Shown piece after piece: positions 24,066 through 39,100 of a stretch of DNA of 64,000 nt (positions are counted from its first letter, which is position 1; each line of letters starts with the position of its first letter). The stretch is from positions 1,753,062-1,817,061 of the forward strand of contig VWZW01005387.1 in NCBI GenBank assembly GCA_013397115.1, written 5' to 3'. The position numbers and the translations under genes are program-made. The notes under the pieces are model-generated. The model did not search any database. It had not been told where the DNA came from and was given only the letters and a program-made list of their open reading frames with translations. The stretch is from Edolisoma coerulescens (taxonomy: Eukaryota; Chordata; Aves; Passeriformes; Campephagidae).

Positions 24066-27000
24066 TCCCGGAAAGATTAGGGTAATTTTTACTGTTTGGT
24101 TTTTTTTTCCTCCTCTAAGATACATAAGGCAGCAGGATTAGAATCCACATATTCTGAGTTTGTTACCTAGGTAATCAATGCTGAGCTACACTATTCATCA
24201 AAGGAAGAAAGGCAATGGAACAAAACTGTGTGCACTTTATTCTTCAAGGGAAAAACAAAACTTTAAAGCATATTTGCAGTGAGGCTGATGCTTTTTTTTA
24301 ATAATAGCTCAAAGACAAAATGGAATCAGAGGAGATGCATGAGGAAGCAATATAAATTTCCGACTGTATTTTCCTTTTTGCCAACATACAAATCATGTGT
24401 TTGGTGTTGAAACCAAAACAACTATTTCAGTAGTTCATAAACTTCTGCCTATTCTACCTTTCAAAAGCAGCAGAGGAAACATGCAAACAAAGCAAAGTGC
24501 ACTCATTGTCTGATTTGCAGGCAATTATTCTTTAACAAGTTTGTGTGCTTCAAAAGTATAAACTAATACAGAATTTTCAGAATTATGTATTATTTCATCT
24601 AAATTATCAATGTGCTTCATGCAAGAAAACAAAATTCATATCCAAATTAGTGATATTCAAGACCAGATATGCATGTATGAACTTTGGGAAGATATAAGAG
24701 ATTGTTTGTGTGCAGGCAAGAAATAAACACTCAAATTTTTGAGGATCTATTTGACTGGATAAACGGAAACCTAGATGAGCTATTAAACTAAACTCCAACA
24801 GCTAAAATGTACTCAGGTGTCTGTCCCCCTCATATTACAAGCATATGTATCAAAGAAAGGAGCAGCAAGGTTTTCTAGTAAGTTCTTTCTACTTTCAATC
24901 ATCACTTAGCATAAAAACAGCAATCAATTTATTTTTTATGCAAGTCAATTTATTGGTTCTCTGAAGACATAAAAGCAGTTATTTCAAGTGCAGGAAACTA
25001 ATCTTATTTTATTGCCCCAATAACAAGAGATTAAAACATCACAGTCAATGGCTTTTAGGTAGAAAGACTCAAACCCTTGTCTCAGTTAATTGTGTTAAAA
25101 TTTTCTCATCACCAAGATCAACTGCATATGCATATGAGAAGAAATTTTACACGTAAGACATAGTACAGTAGAAAAAAATTCTTGCTTATGAGCTTTCTGT
25201 AGTTACATTTTTATGTGTTGAGAAGATGTACAGATTCAGGAGTTTAAAGAAGATCAAAGAGACTTCTAAAATCAATACCCTTGCAAGTGCTGCACTCATA
25301 ATGTCAAAAGCTGATCTTCTGATAAAATTAAGCCAGTGCTGAAACATTTGTAAACAGGATTCAATCAATAGTTTAGCTTCTACTCACATGAACTTAAGTT
25401 TTTAAAAAGAAACCGCTTTATACTAAGCAAAATGCATTCCTAATAGACTAAAACACTAACTTTCAATGGGAATTCAGCAATCCTTAGAATATTTCTAAAT
25501 GAATAAAAAGGATCAACATCTGCCCTCAGTTTCATTTCTGAATTCTTACTGAATTGTACTGGTAATAACAATAGAATTTGTCCAGTGTTGCCCATTCATT
25601 TCTTCCCTGTTGGAGCACCATTTTTCTAGTAAAGGTGGAAAGTGAAATAGTTAAGGAGAACTTGGAAATGCCTATTCCAGCCATTTGTAACCCTGATTTT
25701 TTCAGATCTCGACGTATCCCTTGTAAATGTTGCTGTGAACATATTTGTGGCAACATCTCCAGAAGAGCACCCACTTCTACCTACTGATGAGTTACAGGAA
25801 CACAGAGAACCCTGAAGCTTCCTATGCAGCAGGATTTATGCACCACCTTTGACCAATCTCCTCTACGTCCAATACTGAATAATCAGCTGAGTGTTGAATG
25901 TAATGTAGATCTTCATTCACATGATCTGTATGTGGGTTCAACCTAGATGGTACTTGTGTTACACTGAAATGATAAAGTTTACATGATGAAGGACAGGGGA
26001 AGTTGATTTAGAAGTTTCTGTCTGCCAGTGATTCCTTGCTTGGATCATATTTGAAAGCTGATGCATCCCCCCAGAAAGGAACAGAGCCAAACAGAATCCA
26101 CTCATATTCTCCAGCTACAGAGTCAAATAAACAAACACTTAGGTGACTTAACCTGGATTTTGCAGTAGTGGGAATGACGAATGACACATATGAATCATCC
26201 AGAAAGATCCTTTCCATATGCAACAGAATCCCTAATAGGTGAAACCATTAAGGTGTTAAAAATAAAAAGCAGGGAGAGCATCAAAAAGCCATCATTCTGG
26301 GAGATGACATAGTCAGAGCAGCAGAAGAAAGGCACTTCCCCCTCAGCAATACTAAAGCTGCTATACTAAATACAAGGCAATATGATACCAGCAGGACTCT
26401 ACACTGGATGGGTGAAGTAACAGCAGCAATGAAAGTAGGAAACATCAACAATGGCAGCAGCAGGATATGGCAAAGACAGAAAATGCTGAAATGACAGCAA
26501 AGTATCTTTTCTTCTTCTCACAGAAACTGAGTATGCCCGATTTTACCCTCAGAACACTAATCCAATCTTGGATAAAAAACTATGAACAAGACAGGGAAGG
26601 GAAAATCTGGTATGTTAAAGGGGTACTTATTCTTTAGATGTCTCCTCTGAGGGTGGGATGTCTGAGCAAGATCACAGTGTAGAGACAGGCATTTCCCTCC
26701 TGTTCATCTACTGTTACTTCTGCTTTCCTGAACTACTGGTTCATTTTTCTGCCTTACTATATGTCCTTTGAAATTAATTTTAAATATTGAAACTCAGCCT
26801 ATTTTTCTTACAAGACCACAAGGCAGAGAAGTGATCATAAATGCTGAGGCATTTGTGGTCAAGAATCGTAACATCTCACATTTGCTTATTGTGCTTGGTA
26901 TTTGCATACAGTACTTTTCTGCTTTTAAAAACAGATTCCCTTTTACCACTCAGAATTTCAAACTGAGAAACACAGACCTGGATCCAGAGGAAAAGCAGTA

Positions 27001-27074
27001 GACAGCAAAAACTAACTACACTTTGGGATGCAGGGATTTTCCCACTCAGGTTCAGCGGAGTGAGACTTGAGATT

Positions 27075-27194
27075 TCACTTGAACGAGGCTCTCACTGTCC
27101 TGCCCTTCAGAGGCTGAGGTGGGCGCCAGTTGTCAACAAGAGGGCTCACAGGTTCATTCTCATCGTTCTTGGAGAGGCTGCGGAGCTTTGCCAT
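27075..27194 (-). CDS. CA3: CA3-like gene 2, exon 7 (C terminus and stop)
   Basis: 120 bp from a TTGCAG acceptor to TGA at 27075-27077. MAKLRSLSKNDENEP, then DNWRPPQPLKGRTVRASFK, the conserved alpha-CA C terminus. Confidence 0.96.
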   Translation of the reverse strand: MAKLRSLSKNDENEPVSPLVDNWRPPQPLKGRTVRASFK

Positions 27195-30100
27195 CTGCAA
27201 GGAAGAAAAGTTAAAGTGTCCATGTGGAAGCACTGTGGACCTTACTGCCTAGAACAAACTCTGAGATGAAAAAGGAAATTTCTTGTACAATGATAAGCAC
27301 ACAGTGACAATGACAGTCTCTAACAATACTGGTAGAGATTGCTGATAAAGGTCACTGCAGCCCAGCAGCTAGCACTGTTTCTGTGGATCTCCACACTCTT
27401 CATCCACAGAACAGTGCATCATCTGACCCTTGCATGGGCTTCTTCTTGATTTTTCTCGGATTCACGCCCACAGTGTGGAAAAAGAATAGGGTTCTACTGT
27501 GGCCCTGCTGGAGCTGGACTACAGGCAAATAACTTGTGAAAATACAGCTATCTGTGAGGGAGGATACACACCTATGTCAGTGCAAGGCAGTCTGATAGAA
27601 AATGCTGGTGCAGAAGTTTGTATTTTGTTCTGTAAGGCAGACATACACCAACTGGTTTATTAAGCTGAATCATGAATTCAGGACTCGGCTCCTGTTCTTC
27701 AAATCAACTTAATTTGAGTGTTGCTTTGTTAATTGTTACCCTTTCATCCAAAAGCAAAATAAATCTATTCTGAAAACAGCCATTTCAGTAAAAAGGATAT
27801 ACCCTGACTTGTATTGCTGAACCAGAAAGTGGTATAAATAGCAAAAATTTTCGACACAAGAACTAAAAAGGTCACCTTATCCCGACTGGCTCTTTTTTTT
27901 CCCTCTGTAAATGCACATTTGAGCTATGTGAATACAAGTGGTACATTAATGTGTGTGAACATTCAGGTTTGCGGGTTCTAGGTAGTTTGATTTTTCTCAC
28001 TGACAGCTTTTAAGAAGTCAAGATCTGGACCAGCAATTTCTTAAACCAGGAAACCAGCAAAGTATTAGTCTCACTTGCCACTTAATGGTGTCACACATAG
28101 AATGAACTTTGATGGCTGAATTTTGTGTCTCTGGGGCACTTGTGCCTTAGCAGGTGTTCAGGATCCTGAGAACACCCCTGCTGAGGCTGTTCCAGGAAGT
28201 GTCTTGCAAGAGGGCCTGATTCTCAGGGTCACTTTTACAGCCCATTCCAGCAGTCCATTCTGCAGGCAGTTTCTCACTGTCCACAGCTAAAGCTTGCCTT
28301 ACCAAAAAGTGCAAGGTAACACAGGGCTTGCAGATCATCACACTGACATAGTGAGACACTGCTGAGAACTGGTAAAGGTGTAACAGAACTGGCTGGAGTT
28401 TACCTGGTCTGAGCTGACTTCAATTGGCTCCCTCAGGAGAATCCAAGTGATGCACTCCTCACAGGGGGGTGTGGTGAACGAACCGTGATAGGTCCAGTAG
28501 TCCCGAGATTTGGGGAAAAGAATTGAAGGATCAAAGTGCTGAAAAGGAGCCTCTTTCCCCTTAGGGAAAAAAAAAATTCTCTGCAGTTACTCTAGAGAGA
28601 TGCATCTTAAAAGACATCAGTATCTATGTTATTATAAAGGAACTAATTAAATACCAAGATTCATGCAAGAAATCAATCTCCTTTTCTTCCTGTCAAGCAC
28701 TTTCCCAGCAATTAATAATAACTGACATTTTGATTACATTAATAAATTAAAAGAAATTACAAACTGAACTGTGTGGGATCAAAGCAAATTCATTTTTACA
28801 TTTTTCTATTCTGGAATTATCAAAATTGTGTTTTATTTTGGGCCACTTGGGATAAAAATTGAAGCCTGTGGCACTGCTGGTACTGTTACCCTTTTTATCC
28901 AACAGGATAGTGGCCAAGCATTTATCCCAGATTCATTACAGTCTTCTCTTCTATCTGAAGGAATTTAAATCTGCACCTGTCTCCTACAAAGATTGTGCTC
29001 TAATTATATATTCATGGTGACACTCTCAGTCCTTTTGTCTATTACACTTAGTGTAAAAAATTAAATATTTCCTGTAAGAGTACTGGGTCCTAAATACCTT
29101 ACAATTAGAGGTGGTTGCCACCAGACAAGAGAGAAAGCAGACACCAGACAACATCCAGACAACATTTCCTGATAAGTCTGCCACCAAACAGGATAGTATC
29201 TCCACAGGACTGTGATGAGTATTTCTTGTTCCCTCTGGGCAACAAAAACTAACCAAGGACATTGAGTTCACTTTTCTATGGTATTTTGGATGCAGTTCTG
29301 GAAAGCAAGATGTATTATTCCTATTTCCTTTTTTTATCATGGAGAATCTTCTCTAGATTAGAATACAGTGAGTGGCAGGAGCTGAAATCATTTCCATGCA
29401 TCCTTGCACAAATTAAGAGTAGAAAGAGTAACATCAGACTCCAATTGTATCTTCCTGAAAATATTATTCTGTCAGTTCAATATGAGCTTGCAAATAACTT
29501 CACAATATTGTGCTTTCTCAGTAAATACAGTACAGTGTCCAAAAACTCAGAGCAATTGAAACTGCATATGTGATAAATACGCCAGTGATACCAACCATTA
29601 ATCTTTCTGAAAAATAAGTTATCTTGGGAAAATATACGTGATGATATAAAATAAGAGAGAAAATACAATATGTGGTTCTTTGTATATGCACTTATCTTTC
29701 TATGCTTTACTTCAACTGTTGCTTTTTCCAGAACTGCTACATGTAAATGGCCAAAAAATGATATAGGCAGTATGAGAGAAAGCCATCAAAATAGATACCA
29801 TTGACACAGCAGGGGGGGCCATGGACAGGGTGAAAAAAATAACCTTCAGTTCCCTAAGCAGAAAGAACTTAATTGCATTTGAAGACCGAGCTGAAAATAT
29901 AAAATTAGTGTGACTCTTACAAAGGAGAGAAGAGCTTTCAGGCTCAGACCTGCACATCAATGGCAGTACTGACACATACATACATTAAATGCAAGGAATT
30001 CTGCTAAATTTGCAAGAAAATGCCTTCAAATTTGGTGATCTGGTGGCATGTTTGAGGTGAAATTAAAAAAAGGACTTTTAGCATTATAAGAATAACAAAG

Positions 30101-33100
30101 TTTATCATCAAATAGAATTGCTAAAGTATACGTAGAGATTAAGTTTATGTTAAATATTAATGCTGAATGACAATAGATGCAATATTGCAATTCTCTGCAA
30201 ATAACTCCCTTCCGCAGCCGTATCTATGTAATAGGTATGGACTGGTGCCCTAGATCATTAATTAAACTGAAAAACAGTTTAGAATATATTTGCAATGCTA
30301 TTTGTGCTAGTATCGTAGGAAGAGAGAACTTAGGACTGGTGCAGAAACTGCACTATGCAATCCCTTTTATAAATAAATACAGTTCCTTCTTAAAAATAAT
30401 AACATTTTTAATCTCCCTTACACTGAGGGGGAGCCTTCTCCATCATTCCTACTAGTTTCTTCTCATTTAAGGCTAACTAAATTTCTGACTCTGCTATATG
30501 CATTTGTTTTGGCCACTGTTGTCCTCAGATTCAAAAAGCTTTTCATTTCTTCTTGGTGTTGGCCCACTTGCATATTTTTTTACAGAGCAGTACCAGTAAG
30601 AGTATCCATTGTGTATGCAAGGATTGATAAAAAAATCCTCTTCAACAAGAATACTTGCAGAAAGGAGTAGTTAAGTATTTAATTGAGCAAAAGAAAGTAT
30701 GCTGCTCCACAGTGCAATGTATCATCTCTGGTGCTACTATTTGGCATCAAAATGATGCCAAAATACGAATCTGAACTACTGGTTCCTGCTTCTGTGGCTT
30801 TCCAGCTACATTATATCACAAAAATTGTTTTGATACCTTGGTCTTAATGTTTTCAATTTCTTCAAGAATTCTCTTCATCTCTGGTTTGGGAGTATTTCCA
30901 ACCTGTAATCCAAAGCACAAATACTGTATCTTTTTCATCATGTTCCACAGTATTTGAAATAAATTCAGCACATCCCATCTGTCACATTAGGCAACAGCAG
31001 TCTCAGGGAATCCAGTAGAGACTGACAGAAAATTATGTGTGTTTAAAGAACATCCAAAATAGCAGACTCCAGTAACTGGCTTTGCAATTTGAACGTGTGT
31101 TGAAGGACCCTAACAAGGCATCACTTCTGTCTGAGGAATGAACTGCACGCTCAGTGTCACTACCCAGGGCCTAACCCTTGGCTCCTGCTTCAAAAGCAGC
31201 CCACAGGCACTGTGAGCTGTCTGAGCACTTGGCAAAGTCTTGATGGCCCAAAGGGCTGTACTTCCTGCAGACACTTCATTCTGCAGCACATATACAGTCA
31301 GGTCAGACTTGATGTAAGACGTGATGAATTCATGTCTAGATGACCTCAAGCTACGGGGTCACTTTATTGCTTGTGTTCATGACATTTAGCACTTACAAAA
31401 GCTTTGACATCCCAGAAGAGTAAAGGCAGTATGCGTAAGATGTACTGTTATTGCCATGTCTTGTTCCAAAAGAGATTAACTTCAATTCCTCAGAAGATAA
31501 TTCAATCCTGTTTTAGTAGTATCCCAAAACCCAGTAATGGAACATGACAATTCAGAGAAAAACAACAGCTCCTTCACCAAAGAGCAAGAAGGAAACAGGG
31601 AAGGAGGGCCAGAGAAGACAATGATACTACTTACTTTTCTAGACCTTTTAGCTGGCCTTAGCATGGTTAATAGGAACATAGTGGTGTGCTTTGCAAGTTG
31701 TGTTTTACAACATAAAACTTTAGCCTAAAACAGACCAAAAGGAATGACAAAGGAAGAATAATTGAAGGACATAGTCATAGGGGAGAATTTGGACAGGTGC
31801 TGACCTTCAGTTTAAACTAACCACCAGAGAAAAGGTCAGATTGGCTCACAGTGTAATGGAATTAAAATGACACTGGATCTAGTCTGTCCAGGGACACTGT
31901 AGCAAAATTAATTACATCCACTTGCTCTTGTTTGTACAAATGCCACTTACTAGTGATAAAACAATAAAAGGATATCTATTCCCTGATGGTGTGTTCAAGC
32001 TGAAATGCCCACCTGCAGCTAAAAGGACTGAAGTTTGTGTAATTTGTCACTATTAGGCTGTGTGCCCGTTAGCATTTCTCAATGTTCTAGCCCACATACA
32101 GATTTGATACTACGACTGCTTTCTTTCTGTTAAGTTTATAAAAAAATCAATCTGAAAATGCTGGTACAGTATTATTTTGTTTAAAAGTTTCTGTATTTAA
32201 AGTTTAGACTGTTGAGTGATCTTCTTTTACCATCAATTCTTTCTTTTTGAAGTTGGTTCATTGAACTCATTTTGATTCCCAGCTTGTGTGGGAATCAACA
32301 AGAGACCAGAGAAGGGAATCAGTCAACATAACCTTGCTGACAGGCAGATAAACACGTGCTAGCAGACAAAAGACAAGAGGAAACACTCAGCCTATGCAGA
32401 CCCTCCTCCTCACCCAGTGCACACCACAGGGAAGGACTGCAGTGCAGGGAAAAACAACGGTAACTTTTCCCCTGGTGCTAGAGAAAGAGGAAGTATACAG
32501 GAAATTATAAAGACTGAATATTTGCCACTTACTTTCAGAAAAATGCCCACAACAGCTACACCATCAGGTTGTTTTAAGGCTCCAGCAAAATTACCGTGTT
32601 TTGGATTCCAGTGCACCATATGTAACTAAAAATCAATTAAACCTCAGTTATAAATACAAGAAATTTCCAACAGCACAATCTTCACTTTAAATTAAATTAA
32701 GAAAAGATTCCAGTACACAGTAAGCAAAGGAATGGACATGAAAAAGAAAACTGTGTGTAAATGTTTCCTACTGCTGTTCCCATGCTTTTTATGCTCACAC
32801 TTTCCATAAAGCATTGCTTTGCATTTGATTGAAGCATAGGACAAAGAAAATGGTGTTTACCACACAATATCAGACAATGCAACTATAAATAGTTTAATCC
32901 AAGCACGACATGCACACATGCAGTGCCTAAAACACCTCCTGACATGCATTTCATCTCAAGTACATTTTTAGATCTTCAGGTTATGCAGATGTCAGCTCAA
33001 GGATTTACACTGGGTTGTATGTAGTGCGTACATCATTGGTTTGTATCTCTTGCTATTCTCAGCACATTGTACTGGAAGGGAGTGGGAATATAATCTGACA

Positions 33101-36100
33101 TTTCTTATATCTACTGTGGGATATAATCTGACATTTCTTTATCATATCTACTGTCAACAATGCTGTATTTTCAGGATATATTTCAAATTTTTGCATCTCT
33201 GTCCAGAAAATCTCTATCTTGTGCATATAGCTACAAATGCTGCAGCAGATTAAGGAGCATCTGGAACACAGTCATACAGGGTGGACAAAAAGGTCTTTTT
33301 TTTAAAGTTTATTTAAAATAACAAAAAAATAATTTCTCCTCAATATAAATGAATCTATTGTTCTCTGTTTCTTTTCCTTTGAGGCTAAGGATAAAGCTGG
33401 AGCAACCATATATCTTTGGTTGCAATGCAGCAAAAGTACATATATTCCAGGCTTTCTTCTCCTGTCAATTAAAGACATGAGTACTGCTAACAAAAGTAAC
33501 ATAAAAAGTCTGTGCTTGAACTAGCCAAGAAATAGTTTGAGGAAGCAGATTTTTTTCTGTTCAGTTGGCCACAGAAAGCAGAACACTAGCAAAAACTGGC
33601 TGTGGTTAAGGAATGGGAAAAATATCCTAAGCCATCACCCACAGTCATCTCTGCAATGTTTGTGCACATTGACCCTGATAATACCAGCCTTGGTTTTGTC
33701 TTGGGAAAGGTGGGCAAACTCCTCCAAGCTCTGGGCCCTGAGAGTATAGGTGGAAGGCAGGAAAACACTACTGCAGGATTTTTGTGGGCATAGGTATGTA
33801 TTTTGAGCTTATTCTCAAATAAGATGGAGGAAGGAGGTAGCCTTTGCTAGCAATTCTCTAGCATCAATAGATAATTCACTTACATTTAGGACTTGAAGAA
33901 GTCTTCAAGGCCTAAAGCATTCATGAATTTTAGCAAACTAGGACAACAGTCCTGCAGTAGTTTACATTTAAAAAAAACAAAAAAACCCAAACATCATCTT
34001 TTCCATGGTTCCTGAAAACAAACCCAGCTATTTTAAAGCAGAGATGTTCAGAAACTAAAACATACTCTGAATCAGTTTTAAGATGGATCTAATTTTGAAC
34101 GTCAGCTTACCAAATGTGAGCTTTTCTATTCTTTCTGAAACTAACTTGGTAACTCAAGCTATACCAGAAATGACTAAAAGCCAAAAAACATCAGCAGATC
34201 TTCCTATGTGGAAATAACAGATTGCTTTGTCGCAAATATTTTTAAAACATTCTAAGATACCAGCAAAAACTCTGGCATGAAGAAAAGAAATCCATGTTAG
34301 TATATACTTGCAGGGATAGATTTGTTGGCAGATGCAACTTATCCCACTGCATGTTAACAAATATTCACAAGTTTCACAGACAGAGAAAAATCGATAGCTA
34401 AATACTTTCAAGAGGGAGAACGGTTAATCTGTTCAGATGCCAACGTCAGTCAAACTCCAGCTAGCACTGAATGCTGCTATTAAAAATCCGTCCTACCTCT
34501 GCTGCGTATTTCACGCCGTCTATGACGTGCTCAGAGCCGTGGTCGTCGGAGGAGCCCCAGTGCAGGTGCAGCTGGCGCAGGCGGTAGGCGCCGGTCAGCG
34601 GCCCCCCTCTCAGCACTGCAAGGACACTGCATCAGCACCCGCCACCACACCCACACACGCCTTCCCCCCGCCACAGCTCCTCTCCTAAAGCCAGCTCATC
34701 ACAAGGGGCCCGCAACACTCGCCAGTTTACGTGGCTGGGGCTAAATTCTGTTGTCAGGAGTTCTGTTTGATGTGAAAACTGTGGGAGCTGCTGTGAGTCA
34801 AGCACAGAGTCAAAACCCAGCTGCCCAACAAGCCCCTTTTCTCCTGGCAAGTGGACACACTACAGTTCCTGGTATGGCGAGAGAAGGGAGGTCTTCACAG
34901 GTGATTCTTGTCAAGAAAGGGTCTGTTTTGAAAAGATGGGAGCTAGGGCTGTTAAATTAACTCTAGTCCACGACTAGCATACTTTTTACAGGTCAGACAA
35001 CTAAACAATGGTTACAGATAGTTAGCTGCATCTAAAAAGAAAAAAAAATTAAAAAGATCTATTCCTTGGAAGTGAGAGAAGACAATAAAGTTTAGGTCAA
35101 ATGAGTTAGAAAATTATTCTTGACCCACCAAAGAAAGAAATTAAGATGCTGTTACTTCTGCTGTGCTTAGCCAAATAATGCTGACCATGCATCAGTCTGA
35201 CGCTTGACATCAACTCTGACTTTCAAAACATCACACCTGCTCTTTCAGCCTGGAGATTCTTTGGAGCAGGGACTGCTTAGAGGATAAGCTCTCAAATGTA
35301 TTTTTCATTCATTACCTAAGGTTGGAATGAGTCGTGTTTCCTTACACAGAAAGCTGATAATGTAGTTCACAACTGCAGTGCCAGAAGACCTTGTTTAAAT
35401 AGCATTCAAGTTTGAACTACCAATAGCTTTGAAGTTCAAAGTTAACATTGAAATAATAAATCCTCTTTCGCCCAATGGTCTCGAATGAATTCTTGGTATC
35501 ATACGTGTTGGAATACCTACACAGAGCAAGAGGTTTAACTTTGCAGTTTCTCTTTTTAGTTGGTAGGTGTCACAATCATCAAGGGGAGAGCCAGAAAAAC
35601 AGCACTGTTGAGACTTATGCATGTAGTTCCTCTTACTTTTTTACTTTTTTCATACATAAATAATCATAACTCAGTATAGTATTGAGTAATATTGAGTAAA
35701 CCTTCTGTAGAAGCCTTCAATGGAAATTATTATTATTAGTAGTATTAGTATTATTTCACTTTCAAATATAGCACAAAAAAGGCATAGACTCTAAGGCCCA
35801 ACTCCTCAAAAGTATTTGCTTGCCATTTCACACTGGAATCAATGGCAGGCAGGGACTTGCAGGAGTTGAATTTATGTGATCTGCCTACAATTACAAGCTA
35901 AATCTGTGTCAGAGCTGGAGACTCATTTACCACTCGTTTCTTACCGGTGGCCCTTTCCAGAGCTGAAATACTGTGAAGCACTTGAAAACAGCACTTCATA
36001 ACATATACAGATCTCTCTAGCATTAAAAAATCTCTTTAACAAAAGGATATTTTTAACATTCAAAATTTTCCATGTGATTGGAAAAAAAATTATCTTCAAC

Positions 36101-39100
36101 TATATTTCTTTTTCCAGTTAAAGTGGAATCTGTGACTACTACTTATCCTCATCTCTTAACGCTGCAGAAGCCAATAAGTGAAGGCAATAAAATGTCTATG
36201 AAATTCTTTCTCATGTGGTCTTTCAGAGCTGTCAAACATTGTATTTGATTCTGATCAGACACATGCCTATGAAACACCTGAGTCCTAAATTACTGTCCAG
36301 GAACCTGCAGAAAGTAAGGGCAGGCAGGGCAGGGCAAAATGTACACTCTGGATGCCTAAAGGAGCAACAGAGGTGATGGGGAGGGGAGAGACAGAGAGGG
36401 AATAGAGGGAAGATGATTTAGAGGAAGGGCTGCACCAAGGACTGCATTTTGCTTGGGCAAATCAGGGTCTTTCTCCAACACTGTTCCCTGGGCAGACAAC
36501 TTCTTGAGCAGCCTGTCTAAAATATTTCACCCTTTAGGAAGCTGTAAAGAAGACAGAACAGAACAACCATGTGAAAATGTTCACTACCAATTTACTTCCC
36601 ATGCTTTCAGTCATGGCATTGATTTTATGCAGTGCTTTTGGAAGAGCATTCTGGCTTATAAATAGAACCTGTTACAAGGGCAGGAAGTGACAGGACAAGG
36701 AAGAAGTCTTCAAACTGAAAGGGAGTATGGTTACATTGGATATTAGTAAGAAATTTTTTACTGTGAGGCACCGGAACAGGTTGCCTGGAGAGGCTGTGGA
36801 TGCTCCATCCCTGGAAATGTTCAAGGCCAGGTTGGATGCATCTTTAGTAACCTGGTCTAGTGGAAGGTGGTGATGAGGGTATGGTTGGAACTAGATGATC
36901 TTTAAGGTCGCTTCCAATCCAGACCATTCTGTGTTTCTATGGTAATAAAAGTACAATTTATGAGACCACGGTGTAGAAACTGTGGTAATAAATACTAAGG
37001 GACCATAAAAATACATAATTTAGAGACAGTCCCACTCCTAAACAGATGAGATTCCATCTGAGAGACATGGAACAATAACAAATAGCTGTAATGGTAAATA
37101 AAGAAATCCAAGGAAACAAGGGGCTCATCAAGATAAACAAGCAGGAGAATGATCTATGGATATATTTCATTACTGATATAACTTACTGAGAACAAAATCC
37201 CAATACAAATGCCATCAAAGCAGATGCAGAAAAATACAAAGGGAGGTAAGTGTTTTCCATTAATTAGCTTCCCTTCTTGATGAAGGACCAATCAATACTG
37301 CATGCTTTTGAGATGTCTTTGCATTACATGATATTGTGAATTTATTATTCATTTTGACAGCTGTTGCCTATGTGCATCCAGAGCTACACAGATACAGCTC
37401 TGCAATCAAGTTTTGAACAATTTAATTTAGAGATATGAGATTGCTCGCTCTCAATTAAATAACAAAGCCATTTCATAGCTTTCCAGAAACTATAAAATGC
37501 TATTTACATAAATGCTATTTTCATAGCTTTTTCAGGCTGTGAAGTACCTGAAGAATTACCATGCAGAAAAAGCCAAGATCACAGTCAGTAGAAATGTATA
37601 CACAAGTTTTTGGTTTAAAAAGTGCCTCAGAGCAGTCTAAACCCCTCTGGGCACCGCTCTCTTCCGTTACACAAAACGGGAAGATGTGGTGTCTGTGTTG
37701 AAGGAGATGACACAGGGAGAAGTCCACCATCCAGCTGAGTCTGTATTTCAGGGGTGCCCCTGCAGCTACAGCCTTTCTGTCCCACTCAGATCCACCAGAA
37801 TAAACTCCAGGAGCACCTTTTTTGCGTTCCCGAGTGACTTTTCTCCGCTGGCCTGTACAGGCTGGGCACTAAAGGATGCTCTTTGATACCCGATGCTTTG
37901 CAAACCTTGATTCCTAACAACCCCCAGAAACCGACCTGATCGATCAAAAGTGTCGTCGAAGACGACGCGGCAGGTGNTGGTCCCCTCCCTCCCGGCCCGG
38001 GGGGCTTTTTATAGACGGCCGCGGCTTCGCGTCCTCCCCGCAGGGGTGGGCAGGGCAGGGCAGGGCAGGGCAGGGCTGGGGGCGGCCGCGGGGCACAGCC
38101 GTGTTCTCCCCCGGAGGAGGCAGCGGGATGCGGGCGGGACCCCGCGGCTCCCTCCATCCCCGTCCCNAGACCATTCTGTGTTTCTATGGTAATAAAAGTA
38201 CAATTTATGAGACCACGGTGTAGAAACTGTGGTAATAAATACTAAGGGACCATAAAAATACATAATTTAGAGACAGTCCCACTCCTAAACAGATGAGATT
38301 CCATCTGAGAGACATGGAACAATAACAAATAGCTGTAATGGTAAATAAAGAAATCCAAGGAAACAAGGGGCTCATCAAGATAAACAAGCAGGAGAATGAT
38401 CTATGGATATATTTCATTACTGATATAACTTACTGAGAACAAAATCCCAATACAAATGCCATCAAAGCAGATGCAGAAAAATACAAAGGGAGGTAAGTGT
38501 TTTCCATTAATTAGCTTCCCTTCTTGATGAAGGACCAATCAATACTGCATGCTTTTGAGATGTCTTTGCATTACATGATATTGTGAATTTATTATTCATT
38601 TTGACAGCTGTTGCCTATGTGCATCCAGAGCTACACAGATACAGCTCTGCAATCAAGTTTTGAACAATTTAATTTAGAGATATGAGATTGCTCGCTCTCA
38701 ATTAAATAACAAAGCCATTTCATAGCTTTCCAGAAACTATAAAATGCTATTTACATAAATGCTATTTTCATAGCTTTTTCAGGCTGTGAAGTACCTGAAG
38801 AATTACCATGCAGAAAAAGCCAAGATCACAGTCAGTAGAAATGTATACACAAGTTTTTGGTTTAAAAAGTGCCTCAGAGCAGTCTAAACCCCTCTGGGCA
38901 CCGCTCTCTTCCGTTACACAAAACGGGAAGATGTGGTGTCTGTGTTGAAGGAGATGACACAGGGAGAAGTCCACCATCCAGCTGAGTCTGTATTTCAGGG
39001 GTGCCCCTGCAGCTACAGCCTTTCTGTCCCACTCAGATCCACCAGAATAAACTCCAGGAGCACCTTTTTTGCGTTCCCGAGTGACTTTTCTCCGCTGGCC

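Larger units (their letters stand above)
10061..27074. other. Spacer between CA3-like genes 1 and 2
   Basis: 17 kb between the gene 1 promoter and the gene 2 stop. It holds a CR1 piece (17070-17388), a CA microsatellite, a 37-bp minisatellite, a second small CR1 piece, two blocks homologous to sequence upstream of gene 2, an inverted repeat at 24042-24065 and a few coding-like but unidentified open frames on the minus strand. No intact gene seen. No clear AATAAA was found close downstream of the gene 2 stop. Confidence 0.75.

Noticed and set aside
35830..35945. Ancient MIR-like SINE
   Set aside because: Some resemblance to the TCAGAGCTGG part of MIR, but too short and diverged to assert by eye.
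37936..38166. Second promoter and partial exon 2 as a third CA gene or pseudogene
   Set aside because: Matches the gene 2 sequence with no difference seen and is bounded by n bases; an assembly artefact.
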